From positions 349,001 through 413,000 of the forward strand of contig NZ_JBBORC010000001.1 in the NCBI RefSeq assembly GCF_038004425.1: a stretch of DNA of 64,000 nucleotides. The letters are read 5' to 3'. Below are positions 8,461 to 16,537 of the stretch, one piece after another. The position numbers were made by a program, and so were the translations under genes. How positions within the stretch are numbered: position 1 is the stretch's first letter; each line of letters opens with the position of its first letter. The notes under the pieces were generated by a model that worked only from the letters and a program-made list of their open reading frames with translations, did no database searches and was not told the DNA's origin. Source of the DNA: Solibacillus sp. FSL W7-1464 (lineage in GTDB: Bacteria > Bacillota > Bacilli > Bacillales_A > Planococcaceae).

Positions 8461-8505
8461 TCAAAATTCTGGACGCAATCACGCATGATGCGTAATTGAC
8501 TTAAT
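8461..8505. repeat. Short copy of the TCTGGAC..GCGTAATTGA repeat
   Basis: The segment carries 'TTCTGGACGCAATCACGC' followed by ATGATGCGTAATTGA. It matches the tail of the repeat at 1375-1413 in order and spacing, including the inverted (T/A)CACGC..GCGTAA arms. It lies between the first two genes of the lysine operon, with no obvious T-run, so it is more likely a mobile palindrome or RNA processing site than a terminator. Confidence 0.55.
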
Positions 8506-8523
8506 AAAAAAGGGGATGTTTAC

Positions 8524-9696
8524 ATGAAAGTAGTAGTGTTAGGTGCAGGATTGATGGGGAAAGAAGTAGCGCGCGATTTAGTCCAAAGTGAAGATGTGAA
8601 AAAGATTTTTTTAGCAGATGTTTCAACAGGTCCTGCAAAGGAATTCGTCAATACATTGAATACAGATAAAGTTGAAGTAGTCCAGCTTGATGCAGAAGAT
8701 GACAAGGCATTGCGTGATGTCATCAGCCGCGGTGATGTAGTTGTGAATGCGCTGTTCTATAAATTCAATAAACGTGTTGCCCAAGCGGCAATTGAGACAG
8801 GGGTACATTCAGTAGATTTAGGTGGCCACATTGGCGGAATTACAGAATCTATTTTTGAGCTGCACGGCCAGGCAGTCGATAATGGCGTGACGATTATTCC
8901 GGATTTAGGTGTAGCACCTGGAATGATCAATATTTTGACAGGTTATGGGGCGACAAAGTTTGATTCTGTCGATTCGATCAAACTTTATGTAGGTGGTATT
9001 CCAACAACGCCACAACCTCCATTGCATTATATTCGTGTGTTCTCGTTGGATGGGGTATTTGACCACTATACAGAGCCTTCGAAAATGATCCAAAAAGGTG
9101 TGCTTACAGAGGTCGAGTCTTTAACAGGATTGGAGCCGATCTACTTTGACGAGTTCGGAGTATTAGAGGCATTCTACACGTCAGGCGGAATATCAACTTT
9201 ATATAAAACATTCCCTCATGTGAAAACACTCGAATACAAGACGATTCGCTACAAAGGTCATGCGGAGCAGTTTAAATTGCTTGCTGATTTAGGTTTCCTT
9301 GATAAAAATAATACTGTTGAAGCTGGCGGTCGTGAAGTAAATGTCCGGGAAGTAACAAGGGAAGTATTACAGAAGAAACTGGATATCGGTGATAATATCG
9401 ATGCAGTGTTATTACGTGCAATTATTTCAGGAGAAAAGTCGGAAGAGCAAATTACGTATGAATATGAAATGGTCGTACGAAAAGATACAGATCAAAACGT
9501 GACGGCGATGGCCCGCGCAACAGCAAATACGATTTCAATCGTGGCTCAAATGGTAGGCAAGGGGCTGATTGGGGAGCGCGGTGTATTTGCACCGGAAACG
9601 GTTGTGCCAGGTCGTGAGTTTATTCAGGAAATGGCAAAGCGTGGTGTTGATATTAAAGAAACATCACACCGTTCATCTATGATTGTAAAGTGGTAG
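8524..9696 (+). CDS. L-lysine 6-dehydrogenase (saccharopine dehydrogenase family)
   Basis: The N-terminal Rossmann fold opens with VVLGAGLMGKEVARDL. The blocks VVNALFYKFN, GVHSVDLGGHIGGIT, IIPDLGVAPGMINIL and LYVGGIPTTPQPPL follow. These closely resemble, from memory, the Geobacillus lysine 6-dehydrogenase that oxidises the epsilon-amino group of lysine with NAD to 2-aminoadipate 6-semialdehyde. Length (390 aa) also fits that enzyme and not the longer bifunctional saccharopine enzymes. It sits between a semialdehyde dehydrogenase and an acyl-CoA dehydrogenase, which supports a lysine-to-glutaryl-CoA route. The adjacent gene starts 10 bases later. Confidence 0.82.
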   Translation: MKVVVLGAGLMGKEVARDLVQSEDVKKIFLADVSTGPAKEFVNTLNTDKVEVVQLDAEDDKALRDVISRGDVVVNALFYKFNKRVAQAAIETGVHSVDLGGHIGGITESIFELHGQAVDNGVTIIPDLGVAPGMINILTGYGATKFDSVDSIKLYVGGIPTTPQPPLHYIRVFSLDGVFDHYTEPSKMIQKGVLTEVESLTGLEPIYFDEFGVLEAFYTSGGISTLYKTFPHVKTLEYKTIRYKGHAEQFKLLADLGFLDKNNTVEAGGREVNVREVTREVLQKKLDIGDNIDAVLLRAIISGEKSEEQITYEYEMVVRKDTDQNVTAMARATANTISIVAQMVGKGLIGERGVFAPETVVPGREFIQEMAKRGVDIKETSHRSSMIVKW

Positions 9697-9706
9697 GAGT
9701 GAAGGA

Positions 9707-10897
9707 ATGAACTTCGATTTTACGGAAGAACAGACACTTTTACGCAAAACTGTAAGGCAATTCGTTGATGCGGAAATTATCCCCTATATTGCGGAATGGG
9801 ACGCGGGCGGCGGTTTTGATACGAGGTTATGGAAGCGACTTGCCGAACTGGGTTTGATGGGAGTTTGTGTACCGGAGAGCTACGGCGGAGCAGGGATGGA
9901 TTATAATTCCCTTGCAATTGTGTGCGAGGAGCTGGAGCGCGGGGATACGGCATTTCGTACGGCCGTTTCTGTTCATACTGGCTTAAATAGTATGACTCTC
10001 ATGCAATGGGGAACAGAAGAGCAGAAGGAAAAATACTTGCTGCCCCAGGCAAAGGGTGAGAAAATCGGCGCATTCGGTCTGACAGAACCTGGTGCCGGAT
10101 CGGATGTTGCGGCGATGAGTTCATTTGCGAAGCGTGATGGGGACCACTATATTTTAAACGGCCAAAAAACATGGATTTCCTTATGTGATATCGCAGATCA
10201 TTTCCTTGTATTTGCTTATACAGATAAGGAAAAATCGCATCACGGTATTTCCGCTTTTATCGTCGAGCGTGAATGGGCTGGTTTTAGCTCAAAGGCGATA
10301 AAGGAGAAATACGGTATTCGTGCAGGCAATACAGGTGAACTGTTCTTTGAGGATGTCAAAATACCGGCAGAAAACTTGCTTGGTAAAGAAGGAGAAGGGT
10401 TTAAAATTGCAATGTCCGCACTGGATAACGGCCGTTTTACTGTTGCTGCAGGCGCGGTCGGCTTAATTCAGGCGTGTATAGAAGCGAGCGTAAAATACTG
10501 CAAAAAACGCGAAACTTTCGGCAAGCCGATTGGTGAGCATCAACTAGTCGGTCAGATGCTCGCAAAAATGGAAGCCGGCTACGAAATGAGTCGCCTGCTC
10601 GTGTATCGCGCAGGAGAGCTGAAAAATAAAGGCGTGCGCAACACTAGGGAAACATCACTCGCCAAATGGCAAGCGTGCGACTTTGCAAATAAAGCTGCGG
10701 ATGATGCGGTACAAATCCATGGGGCATACGGTTATTCCGATGAATATCCGGTAGCCCGCTATTTACGGAATTCCAAAGCACCGGTCATTTATGAAGGGAC
10801 ACGCGAAATCCATACTCTAATGCAGGCAGATTATGTGCTTGGCAAACGTGCGGATAAGAAATTACGCTGTATGCTGCCAGGCTGGCCATTTGAATAA
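9707..10897 (+). CDS. Acyl-CoA dehydrogenase, possibly glutaryl-CoA dehydrogenase
   Basis: This 396-residue FAD flavoprotein has the full ACAD layout: an N-terminal helical domain, the beta domain with GAFGLTEPGAGSD and KTWIS, and a C-terminal helical domain with RETFGKPIGEHQLV. The catalytic glutamate is in IYEGTREIH (E363). The TREIHTLMQADY..DKKLRC ending resembles the Bacillus acyl-CoA dehydrogenases grouped near glutaryl-CoA dehydrogenase. Linked to lysine 6-dehydrogenase by a 10-base gap, it may act on glutaryl-CoA made from 2-oxoadipate. A short-chain acyl-CoA substrate is the alternative. A terminator follows. Confidence 0.85.
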   Translation: MNFDFTEEQTLLRKTVRQFVDAEIIPYIAEWDAGGGFDTRLWKRLAELGLMGVCVPESYGGAGMDYNSLAIVCEELERGDTAFRTAVSVHTGLNSMTLMQWGTEEQKEKYLLPQAKGEKIGAFGLTEPGAGSDVAAMSSFAKRDGDHYILNGQKTWISLCDIADHFLVFAYTDKEKSHHGISAFIVEREWAGFSSKAIKEKYGIRAGNTGELFFEDVKIPAENLLGKEGEGFKIAMSALDNGRFTVAAGAVGLIQACIEASVKYCKKRETFGKPIGEHQLVGQMLAKMEAGYEMSRLLVYRAGELKNKGVRNTRETSLAKWQACDFANKAADDAVQIHGAYGYSDEYPVARYLRNSKAPVIYEGTREIHTLMQADYVLGKRADKKLRCMLPGWPFE

Positions 10898-10906
10898 TTT
10901 GATGAG

Positions 10907-10937
10907 GCGAAAGGTTATAGTCACCTTTCGCTTTTTT
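10907..10937 (+). terminator. Terminator of the lysine-degradation operon
   Basis: GCGAAAGGT and ACCTTTCGC form the stem, followed by TTTTTT. Confidence 0.88.
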
Positions 10938-11162
10938 GATTTGCGAGCGCGGAACTGGTGGTCAGGCTGTTTTGGATAGGGCCTGGCGAATACCGTTTAG
11001 AAATTGGCTAATAAATTTTCAACTACTTATTGTGAATGTGTAGCAATAAGTGTCTGAAAAACCGAAGAAGCAGGCGAATAAATTATTGCACTTCGCCTTT
11101 GGAAATTCATGTTAATATTATAATAATTATTTAATTAATCTGATTTTTAAGGAGAATGATAA

Positions 11163-11645
11163 ATGGCAATAATTCGTACAATGCACGCTGAGGACATTCC
11201 ACAAGTCCAGGATGTGGCAAGAAAATCTTGGAACGCTACATATGAGGGGATCATTCCTATGGAAATCCAGGAAAAGTTCCTAAATACGGCCTACAATGAT
11301 GAAAGAATGAAACAGCGATTGGAACGTTCTCATCTTTTTGTAGCTGAAATCGACAGCAATATTGTAGGGTTCGCGAATTTCTCTCCTGTTAATGATGAAG
11401 GGAAAGCCGAACTAGGGGCAATTTACCTTTATCCTGAATACCAGGGAAATGGGGTTGGCTCGGCTTTATTGCAAAAAGGAATCAATGAACTGGACGGCGT
11501 AAAGGGGATTTATGTAAATGTTGAAAAGGACAATAAAATTGGCAAGAGCTTTTATGACGCAAAAGGCTTTCAAATGCTGAAAGAGTTTGATGATGTTTTT
11601 GAGGGATATACGTTAAAAACAGTACGAATGGTTTTAAGTGTATAG
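11163..11645 (+). CDS. GNAT family N-acetyltransferase
   Basis: A single acetyl-CoA-binding GNAT domain of 160 aa. N-terminal 'IIRTMHAEDIPQVQDVARKSW' type strand-helix, then ELGAIYLYPEYQGNGVGSALL, where the Q-x-x-G-x-G/A pyrophosphate loop is QGNGVG. A final 'NDNKIGKSFYDAKGF'-type beta-bulge region follows. The acceptor substrate is not evident. It precedes the SnoaL-like gene by 33 bases, and an AAGGAGAATG ribosome site precedes ATG. Confidence 0.88.
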   Translation: MAIIRTMHAEDIPQVQDVARKSWNATYEGIIPMEIQEKFLNTAYNDERMKQRLERSHLFVAEIDSNIVGFANFSPVNDEGKAELGAIYLYPEYQGNGVGSALLQKGINELDGVKGIYVNVEKDNKIGKSFYDAKGFQMLKEFDDVFEGYTLKTVRMVLSV

Positions 11646-11678
11646 CTTTGTCAGTAAAATCCAAGAGGAGAAATTTAT

Positions 11679-12113
11679 ATGAATACTGAAGTCCAAAAAC
11701 TTTACAATGCACTGATTGATGCCTGGAATAGAAGAGATGCCAAAGGAATGTCTGATCAATTTGCAGAACAGGGAGTTCAAATTGGATTTGATGGCAGTAA
11801 GCTAATTGGCAAAGCGGAAATTTTAGCCCATCTTACACCTATTTTTGAAGAGCATCCAACCGCTCCTTTTATAACGAAAGTAAAAGATGTACGGTCGCTA
11901 GGAACAGATGCGGCTATTCTCCATGCGATTGCGGGAATGATTCCTTCTGGAAAATCCGATATTGAGCCTGCCGTGAACGCCCATCAAACAATGGTCGCTG
12001 TGAAAAAGAACACCGGCTGGCAGGTGGAGTTATTTCAAAATACCCCTGCACAGTTTCATGGAAGACCGGAACTAGTGGAAAAAATGACGAAAGAATTAAG
12101 ACAGTTGCTTTAG
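11679..12113 (+). CDS. SnoaL-like / SgcJ-EcaC family NTF2-fold protein
   Basis: A compact 144-residue alpha+beta-cone protein beginning with the helix 'EVQKLYNALIDAWNRRDAKGM', followed by FAEQGVQIGFDGSKLIGKAEI and a C-terminal AHQTMVAVKKNTGWQVELFQNTPAQFH. This matches the SgcJ/EcaC NTF2-like family, commonly labelled oxidoreductase though the activity is unproven. The GAGGAG site is well placed for ATG 11679. It lies between a GNAT gene and a small secreted protein gene and may be cotranscribed with both. Confidence 0.8.
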   Translation: MNTEVQKLYNALIDAWNRRDAKGMSDQFAEQGVQIGFDGSKLIGKAEILAHLTPIFEEHPTAPFITKVKDVRSLGTDAAILHAIAGMIPSGKSDIEPAVNAHQTMVAVKKNTGWQVELFQNTPAQFHGRPELVEKMTKELRQLL

Positions 12114-12134
12114 TTTCAGTGGAGAGTGATAGAA

Positions 12135-12662
12135 ATGGTTAACTGGAAAAATAGTAAGGGAATGCTGGCTACAGTCGTGTTATGTGGGGTAGTTTGGTTT
12201 GCCCATCCGGCGCAAGACCGGGTAAACGAATTGGAAGATCAAATTAGCGCGCAATACATGTATGCGAACTTTCTCTTAAGAGATACCGCTATAGATTTTC
12301 TTGAATATGACTTCAGTGAACCTTTAACAGATGAAAATATAGAAGATTTCAATAAACTTGTTAAACAATTTATAGATGTAACGGACCTGTTTTTCAGCGC
12401 AGGTACTGTACATTCCGAATGGCGGGAAAGGTTAGATGATGCGAAATTCTATTTTATGGATTATGCGAATGGTTCACCAATTTCGGAAGAAGAGGCTGCA
12501 GATATGTACCAAGTACTGAAGGCTACCCGGTATATTTGTATGGATTTTAGGGATTATGATAATCGCAGTGACTTCTATGACGCAATGCATTCGGAAAATC
12601 ACGAAATGGTAGAACAAGTGAAAAAACGATTAGCTTGGAAATATGAAAACCAGGACGAATAA
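12135..12662 (+). CDS. Uncharacterised small exported or membrane-anchored protein
   Basis: A 175-residue protein from ATG 12135, which is correctly spaced from GGAGAGTG; GTG 12126 lies inside that ribosome site. Residues 8-23 form a hydrophobic helix (signal or anchor). The rest is acidic and helical with several Tyr/Phe-rich segments (LRDTAIDFLEYDF, AKFYFMDYANG). No family recognised. The start is only 21 bases after the SnoaL-like gene, which suggests cotranscription. Confidence 0.7.
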   Translation: MVNWKNSKGMLATVVLCGVVWFAHPAQDRVNELEDQISAQYMYANFLLRDTAIDFLEYDFSEPLTDENIEDFNKLVKQFIDVTDLFFSAGTVHSEWRERLDDAKFYFMDYANGSPISEEEAADMYQVLKATRYICMDFRDYDNRSDFYDAMHSENHEMVEQVKKRLAWKYENQDE

Positions 12663-13069
12663 CTTTGAAAATAGGCGATCTCGCAGGAGCTGGGCAGGTG
12701 CTATAACTTTGTCGTTACAGTGAAAAGCCGAGCGAATTCTATAATAGCGCTTGAGGCAGGCTTTAATAAAATAACAGAGTATCTTTCGACATTTAGAGTA
12801 AAAAGAGTAGGCTTAGTATACTGAGCCTACTCTTTTTAATTTATGAAGTAAATTTGCATGCGAAGTTATAAATAAGCTGAAAGAGCGAATGCTAAATAAA
12901 GTATAAATGACTAAAAGAAGTGCAAATTATGATTCTATATATGGAGATAGCGATAGGTTATACGAACCGAATTTTGATATTTCAGTATATTTTTTGAGGT
13001 ATGAATTTAATATATCGGAAAAATTTAGTATTCTAGGAATAATATATGGGAAGAGGAGGCGTATCGAAG
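12663..13069. other. Gene-poor spacer before carbonic anhydrase
   Basis: This 407-base stretch holds the terminator at 12800-12837 and otherwise AT-rich DNA. An open frame from 12907 overlaps the carbonic anhydrase start, has no ribosome site and is not considered real. No repeat or RNA was recognised. Confidence 0.6.
12800..12837 (+). terminator. Terminator after the 11.2-12.7 kb gene group
   Basis: AAAAAGAGTAGGCT and AGCCTACTCTTTTT form a 14-bp stem around a 10-base loop. Confidence 0.9.
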
Positions 13070-13870
13070 ATGAAGAAACTCGGCTATCTATTTTTTGCAG
13101 TATCTATCAATTTAACGCTTGCTGCATGTGCGGACCAAACAAAGGAAGAAAATGAAGTGAGAACTACAAGTGCGGATGAGAGTGATTGGTCCTATGAGGA
13201 ATTGACGGGGCCAGAATATTGGGATGAACTAGATCCCGGTAACTTAGCTTGTGCAAATGGAAGCGAACAATCGCCGATTAATGTTGAATTGCCACAAGTA
13301 AAAGCAGAGAAAAAATTAAATGAAAATGAGATATACTATGAGCCGACAGAATTTACAGTCGAAAACAATGGCCATACAATTCAGGCAAATGCGACAACAG
13401 ATAGCAATCTTCTAGTTATTGAAGGAAATGAGTACAAGCTTTTACAATTCCATTTTCATACGCCAAGTGAGCACCAGTTTAATAGCCAAAACTTTGATAT
13501 GGAGCTGCATTTAGTACATAGTGACAAAAATGGGAATCTAGCTGTGCTTGGCATAATGATTCAAAATGGGAAGAAAAATGAACTTTTAGCCGGTATGTGG
13601 AATGAATTACCAAAAGAAGAATCAATTAAAGATATTTCTGAAAAGTATTTAATTGATTTAAAAGCTTTATTGCCTAAAAATCAGACTTCTTATGAATATG
13701 AGGGTTCATTAACAACACCGCCTTGTACAGAAGAAGTGAAATGGATGGTTTTTGAACAGCCGATTGAAATGTCAAGAGCGCAAATACAAGCATTCCAGAA
13801 AATTATTCCGCACAATCGTCGTCCTGTTCAACCGATAAACGAACGTGAAATTATTAAAAACAAGGAATAA
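13070..13870 (+). CDS. Alpha-type carbonic anhydrase lipoprotein
   Basis: A signal peptide ends in a lipobox (NLTLAACA), so the mature protein is probably membrane-anchored on the outer face. The alpha-carbonic-anhydrase fold shows the SPINVE block, zinc ligands in QFHFHTPSEH and MELHLVH, and YEGSLTTPPCTEEVKW near the end. It would interconvert CO2 and bicarbonate outside the membrane. The family is uncommon but known in Bacillales. I took ATG 13070, preceded by AGAGGAGG; an upstream ATG at 13046 would put extra residues before the signal peptide. Confidence 0.92.
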   Translation: MKKLGYLFFAVSINLTLAACADQTKEENEVRTTSADESDWSYEELTGPEYWDELDPGNLACANGSEQSPINVELPQVKAEKKLNENEIYYEPTEFTVENNGHTIQANATTDSNLLVIEGNEYKLLQFHFHTPSEHQFNSQNFDMELHLVHSDKNGNLAVLGIMIQNGKKNELLAGMWNELPKEESIKDISEKYLIDLKALLPKNQTSYEYEGSLTTPPCTEEVKWMVFEQPIEMSRAQIQAFQKIIPHNRRPVQPINEREIIKNKE

Positions 13871-13960
13871 GAATTGATTTAAAAAGTAATGATAAGTTAT
13901 AACGTTGTTTAAATATCACTTAAAGACATTATTATGAAGTTTGAGAAAAGGAGGATATGA

Positions 13961-14590
13961 ATGAACAAAAAGATTTTCCTGGGTACGGTTATTGTTGTGA
14001 TTGTCATCGCGGTTTTCGGGGTTCTTGAGTTCATAGGTTTTACTCCTATTACCGCCTCCGAAGAGTCAGCCGCTGATGACCGTATTGTGGTGTCCAAAGT
14101 ACCTGAATACTATGCAGAAGAATTTGGAACATGGGCTTCAAAAGTAAACACGATGCTATCGGAACCGTTTGATGATCCAAGATTGAAAGAAGCGAAATAT
14201 GATATAGGTTTCGAATATTACTTGAAGGCACAAGAAGCTCTTAAAGAATTTCCATATCCATTGATTCCATTAGGCGATGACATCCATAATGACTATAATA
14301 ATCTGGTTCTTCTTTCGGGCTACATCAATCATTATCAGTTTGCACGCACCGGTCATTTGGGACCTAACGGTGAAGCAAAAGAAGCAACTGAACTTGCAGA
14401 TCAGTGGAAACCGGCTGATGCGAATATGCACCAAGCCTTCAAATTTCTAAAACAGATGGTGAATGATTTGGATATTGCATTCAACCATAAAGGAGAAGGA
14501 AAAGTATTTGGGGTGACGTATTTATTGAGTGGCGAAAAGGTTTCCCAAATAGATGAACTTATGAAAGGAAATTATAGTGAAGCCAACTAA
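13961..14590 (+). CDS. Uncharacterised exported or membrane-anchored protein
   Basis: A 209-residue protein with an N-terminal hydrophobic helix (residues 5-28) followed by a soluble helical domain. Recognisable segments are FGTWASKVNTML, PLGDDIHNDYNNLVLLSGYINHYQFARTGH and ANMHQAFKFLKQMVNDLDIAFNHKGEG. The pattern resembles small helical secreted Bacillus proteins, but I cannot name a family. AAAGGAGG precedes ATG 13961. It has its own terminator and is probably monocistronic. Confidence 0.75.
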   Translation: MNKKIFLGTVIVVIVIAVFGVLEFIGFTPITASEESAADDRIVVSKVPEYYAEEFGTWASKVNTMLSEPFDDPRLKEAKYDIGFEYYLKAQEALKEFPYPLIPLGDDIHNDYNNLVLLSGYINHYQFARTGHLGPNGEAKEATELADQWKPADANMHQAFKFLKQMVNDLDIAFNHKGEGKVFGVTYLLSGEKVSQIDELMKGNYSEAN

Positions 14591-14596
14591 AATGCT

Positions 14597-14635
14597 AAAA
14601 GTCACGAATGATGCTGCTCAAATTCGTGACTTTTC
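14597..14635 (+). terminator. Terminator after the exported protein gene
   Basis: AAAAGTCACGAAT and ATTCGTGACTTTT form a 13-bp stem. Confidence 0.9.
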
Positions 14636-14682
14636 TTATGTATAACTTCACATAAATTATAGCGGATTCCTTTTATTTACTG

Positions 14683-14707
14683 TATAATTATCTCGAATTC
14701 AAGATAA
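14683..14707 (+). promoter_or_regulatory. MhqR-like operator overlapping the pirin promoter
   Basis: TATAAT at 14683-14688 is a consensus -10. Overlapping its end, TTATCTCGAATTCAAGATAA (14688-14707) is an inverted repeat with 9 of 10 pairs matched. This resembles the TATCTCGAATTCGAGATA box of MhqR, the MarR-type quinone-sensing repressor of Bacillus and Staphylococcus. Position over the transcription start implies repression relieved by quinones or electrophiles. The repressor gene is not in the window. Confidence 0.62.
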
Positions 14708-14737
14708 GTTATTTCAATGATGGAAGGGTGATTCAGA

Positions 14738-15451
14738 GTGATTTTACATAATCCTGCTACTAATCGTTTTACAGCAAAAAATGAATGGCAAGAAACACAC
14801 TTTAGTTTTTCATTTGGTCCGTATTATGATGAAGAAAATATTCGATTTGGTCCATTGCGTGTTTTGAATGATGATATCGTGAAGCCGAACAAGGGGTTTG
14901 GAATTCATCCTCACAGGGATGCAGAAATTGTATCGATTGTATTAAAAGGGCAGTTAAAGCATGAAGATAATTTAGGGAATGTAGGAACACTTCAATACGG
15001 TAACGTGCAAAGAATGACAGCTGGTACGGGGGTGCTGCATTCTGAGGTAAATCCAACAGAAGATGAGGATACTCACTTTTTACAACTATGGATTTTGCCA
15101 AATCAGAAGCAGTTAACACCATCATATGAAGATATTACATTTGACCCTGACAAATTAAAAAATGAACTGTTACCAGTCGTTTCTCATAATGCAGGGGAAA
15201 ATGTAGCTTTGATTCATCAGGATGTTACGTTATACCTTTCAAAAATTGATGCTGAAAAGGAAATTCGATTCCAGCAAAAAGAAGGACGTAAAATATATGT
15301 ATTTGCTATCGAAGGAGAAGTTTCTCTTAATGATGGTGTTACACTTCAAAGACGTGATGATGCACGAATCACCGACATCCATTCGTTAACAATACACGCA
15401 AAAAAAGACGCATTTATACTTTTAATCGATCTACCTGGAGGTGAAGGGTAG
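14738..15451 (+). CDS. Pirin family protein (quercetinase-like bicupin)
   Basis: A 237-residue bicupin. The N-terminal cupin has the metal-ligand blocks HPHRDAEIVSIVLKGQLKHEDNLGN and GTGVLHSEVN, matching the His-His-His-Glu site of pirins such as YhhW/YhaK. The C-terminal cupin is degenerate. Pirins of this type act as flavonol or catechol dioxygenases or in redox responses; the actual substrate here is unknown. An MhqR-like quinone operator covers its promoter, which supports a role against aromatic electrophiles. The next small gene begins immediately after the TAG. Confidence 0.88.
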   Translation: MILHNPATNRFTAKNEWQETHFSFSFGPYYDEENIRFGPLRVLNDDIVKPNKGFGIHPHRDAEIVSIVLKGQLKHEDNLGNVGTLQYGNVQRMTAGTGVLHSEVNPTEDEDTHFLQLWILPNQKQLTPSYEDITFDPDKLKNELLPVVSHNAGENVALIHQDVTLYLSKIDAEKEIRFQQKEGRKIYVFAIEGEVSLNDGVTLQRRDDARITDIHSLTIHAKKDAFILLIDLPGGEG

Positions 15452-15733
15452 ATGTTATATGTACGTCATACTGTCGGCAGCAGACTATTTTGCGAAACTA
15501 CAGAATATGAGATTAAACCAGTTGAAAACAGCTGGGAAATTTCATTTAAAGTTGATCAAGAAACCGCCAATACGTTATTGAAATTCCGAGACGAACTCAA
15601 TATTTTTTATGTAGAAGAAAACAACCAAAATCAAAAAACATGGTTCTATTCATCAGAAGGGGATGTACGTTTCGTAGAGGATGAAGGTAAGTATATAATC
15701 TTGGCTGATCGTAAGACTGTTTACCCGGTGTAA
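15452..15733 (+). CDS. Small protein of unknown function downstream of pirin
   Basis: The 93-residue ORF starts at the ATG directly abutting the pirin stop codon, with GGAGGTGAAGG just upstream, so translation is probably coupled. It is soluble and beta-rich (RHTVGSRLFCETTEYEIKPVE, NSWEISFKVDQETANTLLKFRDEL, KTWFYSSEGDVRFVEDEGKYIILADRKT). There are no membrane segments and no recognised family. Position in the pirin operon suggests induction by the same signal. Confidence 0.65.
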   Translation: MLYVRHTVGSRLFCETTEYEIKPVENSWEISFKVDQETANTLLKFRDELNIFYVEENNQNQKTWFYSSEGDVRFVEDEGKYIILADRKTVYPV

Positions 15734-15741
15734 TCGTAAAA

Positions 15742-15776
15742 CGGGGGCCCTGCCTACTATTTAGACAGAACCCCCG
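15742..15776. terminator. Hairpin between the pirin operon and the amino-acid ABC importer
   Basis: CGGGGG and CCCCCG form a short GC stem around a long loop, between convergent genes. No clear T-run. Confidence 0.45.
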
Positions 15777-15781
15777 ATAAT

Positions 15782-16525
15782 TTATTTAAGCATTGTTGTC
15801 TTTAGAAATTCTTTTGTTCGCTCTTCTTGCGGATTGTTGAAAAATTGATCAGCGTCACCGCGCTCGATAATTTCCCCATCATGCATATACACAATCCAAT
15901 CAGCGACTTCTCTTGCAAAGCCCATCTCATGGGTAACAACAACCATTGTCATTCCCTCATGAGCCAGTTCTTTCATTGTTGTTAAAACCTCACCGACAAG
16001 CTCTGGATCAAGTGCTGATGTCGGTTCATCGAAAAGCATAATGTCCGGTTCCATTGCAAGTGCTCTAGCAATTGCTACCCGTTGCTTTTGCCCGCCGGAT
16101 AGTTTATTCGGGTAGACATCGGCCTTATCTTCCAGACCGACTTTTTCAAGGAGTTGTTTTGCTTTCGCAGCAGCTTCCTTTTTGTCAGTACCCTTAACCA
16201 TTACCGGTGCTTCAATAATATTTTCCAAAACAGTTTTGTGGGGGAATAAATTGAAATGTTGAAATACCATTCCTACTCTTTCCCTTATGTTATTAAGGTT
16301 ATCGTTTTTAGGGTCGACTTCCTTGCCTCCGATAGTAATACTGCCGCTATCTTTTCTTTCCAAAAAGTTAAGACATCGGAGAAGAGTACTTTTTCCGGAA
16401 CCACTCGATCCTATTAAACAAACAACATCACTTTCAAAAACGGTCATATCGATATTTTTTAATACATGTAAGTCTCCAAATGACTTATTTAATTGATTAA
16501 CTTTAATCATTTCTCTTGCTTCCAT
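15782..16525 (-). CDS. Polar amino-acid ABC transporter, ATP-binding protein
   Basis: The 247-residue ATPase of the PAAT family has Walker [11 protein letters not shown]-loop region [11 protein letters not shown], signature LSGGQKQR, Walker [14 protein letters not shown] and the His switch VVVTHEMGF. It energises import of polar amino acids with the permease and binding protein encoded just upstream (order binding protein, permease, ATPase on the minus strand). The GlnQ/TcyC-type sequence does not pin down the amino acid. Confidence 0.93.
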   Translation of the reverse strand: MEAREMIKVNQLNKSFGDLHVLKNIDMTVFESDVVCLIGSSGSGKSTLLRCLNFLERKDSGSITIGGKEVDPKNDNLNNIRERVGMVFQHFNLFPHKTVLENIIEAPVMVKGTDKKEAAAKAKQLLEKVGLEDKADVYPNKLSGGQKQRVAIARALAMEPDIMLFDEPTSALDPELVGEVLTTMKELAHEGMTMVVVTHEMGFAREVADWIVYMHDGEIIERGDADQFFNNPQEERTKEFLKTTMLK

Positions 16526-16537
16526 TACTTACGCCTC

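Noticed and set aside
12907-13155. 82-codon open frame before the carbonic anhydrase gene
   Set aside because: No ribosome site, AT-rich sequence and overlap with the clear signal peptide of carbonic anhydrase in another frame.
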